Shown here: one piece after another, positions 5,159 to 6,009 of the stretch | Layout of the letters: each line of letters begins with the position of its first letter | Numbering within the stretch: the stretch's first letter is position 1 | NCBI GenBank assembly: GCA_023258935.1 | Contig: JAHFRG010000007.1 | Span: forward strand, 1-6,009 | Reading direction: 5' to 3' | Source: Betaproteobacteria bacterium | GTDB lineage: Bacteria; Pseudomonadota; Gammaproteobacteria; Burkholderiales; JAHFRG01 | DNA length: 6,009 nucleotides | The notes under the pieces: generated by a model | Database searches by the model: none | What the model was told of the DNA's origin: nothing | What the model saw: only the letters and a program-made list of their open reading frames with translations | Made by a program: the position numbers and the translations under genes

Positions 5159-6009
5159 TCAGTGAGCCTGCAGTGCACGTACTCGGGGGATTTTTTGGGC
5201 GTCCCAGTGCAACACGGCCCACGTCCAAAAGTCGTTGAAGCTGGCATGGGCGAGCCTGGGCGGGGGATTTTGACCGAGGAAGCGCAGAGCATGGTACAGC
5301 CAGGGCATTTCTTGTCCCTTGCTTACTGCAGGAGCGTAGGTCTGTTTGCTGAGTTTTTTGCCCGAACTGTCGAGCGCTATCGGCAAGTGCATATATTTTG
5401 GCGTGGAATATCCCAGCAGTTGTTGCAGATAAAGCTGCCGGGGAGTCGAACTCAGCAAGTCGGCACCGCGCACAATATCGGTAATTCCCTGCTCGGCGTC
5501 GTCAACCACCACCGCAAGTTGATAAGCGTAAACCTGGTCTGCGCGATACAGCACATAATCCCCAACATTAGTTTCGAGGCGCTGTGCCATATAGCCCTGT
5601 AATGTATCGGTGAATTCCAAGAGCTGTAGATCGGTTCTCACGCGCCAGACGCGGGCGCCGCGCCGCGGCGGCAGGCCGTTGCGGCAAGTACCGGGATAAA
5701 CCGGCCCATCTATCCCTTCGATTGCCGAATCGGCTATTTCGCGGCGGCTGCAGGCGCAGGGGTAAACCAAACCGTGCCCCCGCAGGCTGTGCAGCGCGGC
5801 ATGATAAGCATCACGGCGCGTACTCTGATAAACAATATCGCCGTCCCATTCCATGCCGCATGCTTCGAGCGTGCGCAGAATCTCGTCGCTCGCGCCTGGC
5901 TCTTCGCGCGGCGGATCGAGATCCTCAATGCGCACCAGCCACTCGCCCTTGCGGCTTTTTGCTTCAAGGAAACTGCCGACTGCGGCAATCAGCGAACCGA
6001 AATGCAGCG
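5159..6009 (-). CDS. gluQ: Glutamyl-Q tRNA(Asp) synthetase, N-terminus cut by window edge
   Basis: GluQRS (YadB) activates glutamate and attaches it to queuosine at position 34 of tRNA-Asp. It is a shortened glutamyl-tRNA synthetase lacking the anticodon-binding domain. The frame is open from the stop at 5161-5159 to the right edge, giving 282 visible residues. Numbering from the first full codon (6007-6005): LHFGSL (1-6) is the HIGH-like motif, followed by VRIEDLDPPR (25-34). The zinc-binding set is CAC at 84-86, Tyr104 and Cys108. YAYQLAVVVDDA (about 160-171) and DIVRGADLL lead to GKKLSKQ (216-222), the KMSKS equivalent. The GTG at 5935, where a naive frame would start, is an internal Val of the conserved VRIEDLDPP block. 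The true start lies beyond 6009, perhaps 15-20 residues upstream (the RFAPSPTGP block is missing). All visible catalytic elements are intact. It is the promoter-proximal gene of a pair with the O-methyltransferase. Confidence 0.96.
   Translation of the reverse strand, partial: LHFGSLIAAVGSFLEAKSRKGEWLVRIEDLDPPREEPGASDEILRTLEACGMEWDGDIVYQSTRRDAYHAALHSLRGHGLVYPCACSRREIADSAIEGIDGPVYPGTCRNGLPPRRGARVWRVRTDLQLLEFTDTLQGYMAQRLETNVGDYVLYRADQVYAYQLAVVVDDAEQGITDIVRGADLLSSTPRQLYLQQLLGYSTPKYMHLPIALDSSGKKLSKQTYAPAVSKGQEMPWLYHALRFLGQNPPPRLAHASFNDFWTWAVLHWDAQKIPRVRALQAH

Noticed and set aside
5157..5228. Upstream start adding 24 residues to the O-methyltransferase
   Set aside because: It would overlap gluQ by about 70 bp and adds residues unlike the family. 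ATG 5156 sits 2 nt after the gluQ stop.
5162..5602. 146-aa plus-strand frame opposite gluQ
   Set aside because: Antisense to a gluQ segment with intact zinc-binding and KMSKS-like motifs; no domain in the product.

Overview
The window looks like ordinary chromosomal DNA from a Gram-negative bacterium, most likely a betaproteobacterium of the Nitrosomonadales/Gallionellales/Burkholderiales type. That assignment is my inference from the protein families (a short two-CBS protein, a YafJ-type amidotransferase, GluQRS next to a caffeoyl-CoA-type O-methyltransferase) and from the moderately GC-rich, tightly packed genes. I cannot name a genus. No mobile element, CRISPR array, tRNA or rRNA was seen.

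Left edge (1-968). An open reading frame of 214 codons fills 642-1 on the minus strand and runs off the window. It encodes an unrecognised exported protein with a clear signal peptide. It is less GC-rich (about 50% by hand count over 1-600) and uses more rare codons than its neighbours, so it may have a different history. A 326-bp intergenic region separates it from the next gene. That region holds a TATAAT box, a short degenerate repeat and a doubtful 33-codon ORF.

Middle, plus strand (969-4500). A 143-aa protein with two CBS domains overlaps by 4 nt a 250-aa molybdopterin-binding/CinA-N-like protein, so the two are probably translationally coupled. After a 159-bp gap comes a 405-aa MFS transporter. 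Its stop codon overlaps the GTG start of a 45-residue single-span membrane protein that is easy to miss. A 69-bp AT-rich gap with possible promoter elements leads to a class II glutamine amidotransferase (YafJ type) with a complete N-terminal-nucleophile active site.

Right, minus strand (6009-4497). gluQ, which glutamylates queuosine-34 of tRNA-Asp, lacks its N-terminus at the window edge. It is followed after 2 nt by a SAM-dependent O-methyltransferase. The methyltransferase and yafJ converge with overlapping stop codons, leaving no room for a terminator between them.

There is no strong evidence for a new multi-gene system. The best leads are the exported protein at the left edge, the microprotein coupled to the MFS transporter, and the overlapping pair of a CBS sensor and a CinA-like protein. 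Four gene starts were set downstream of the longest possible frame (CBS protein, MFS transporter, membrane microprotein, O-methyltransferase), on the basis of ribosome binding sites, operon geometry or family start points.
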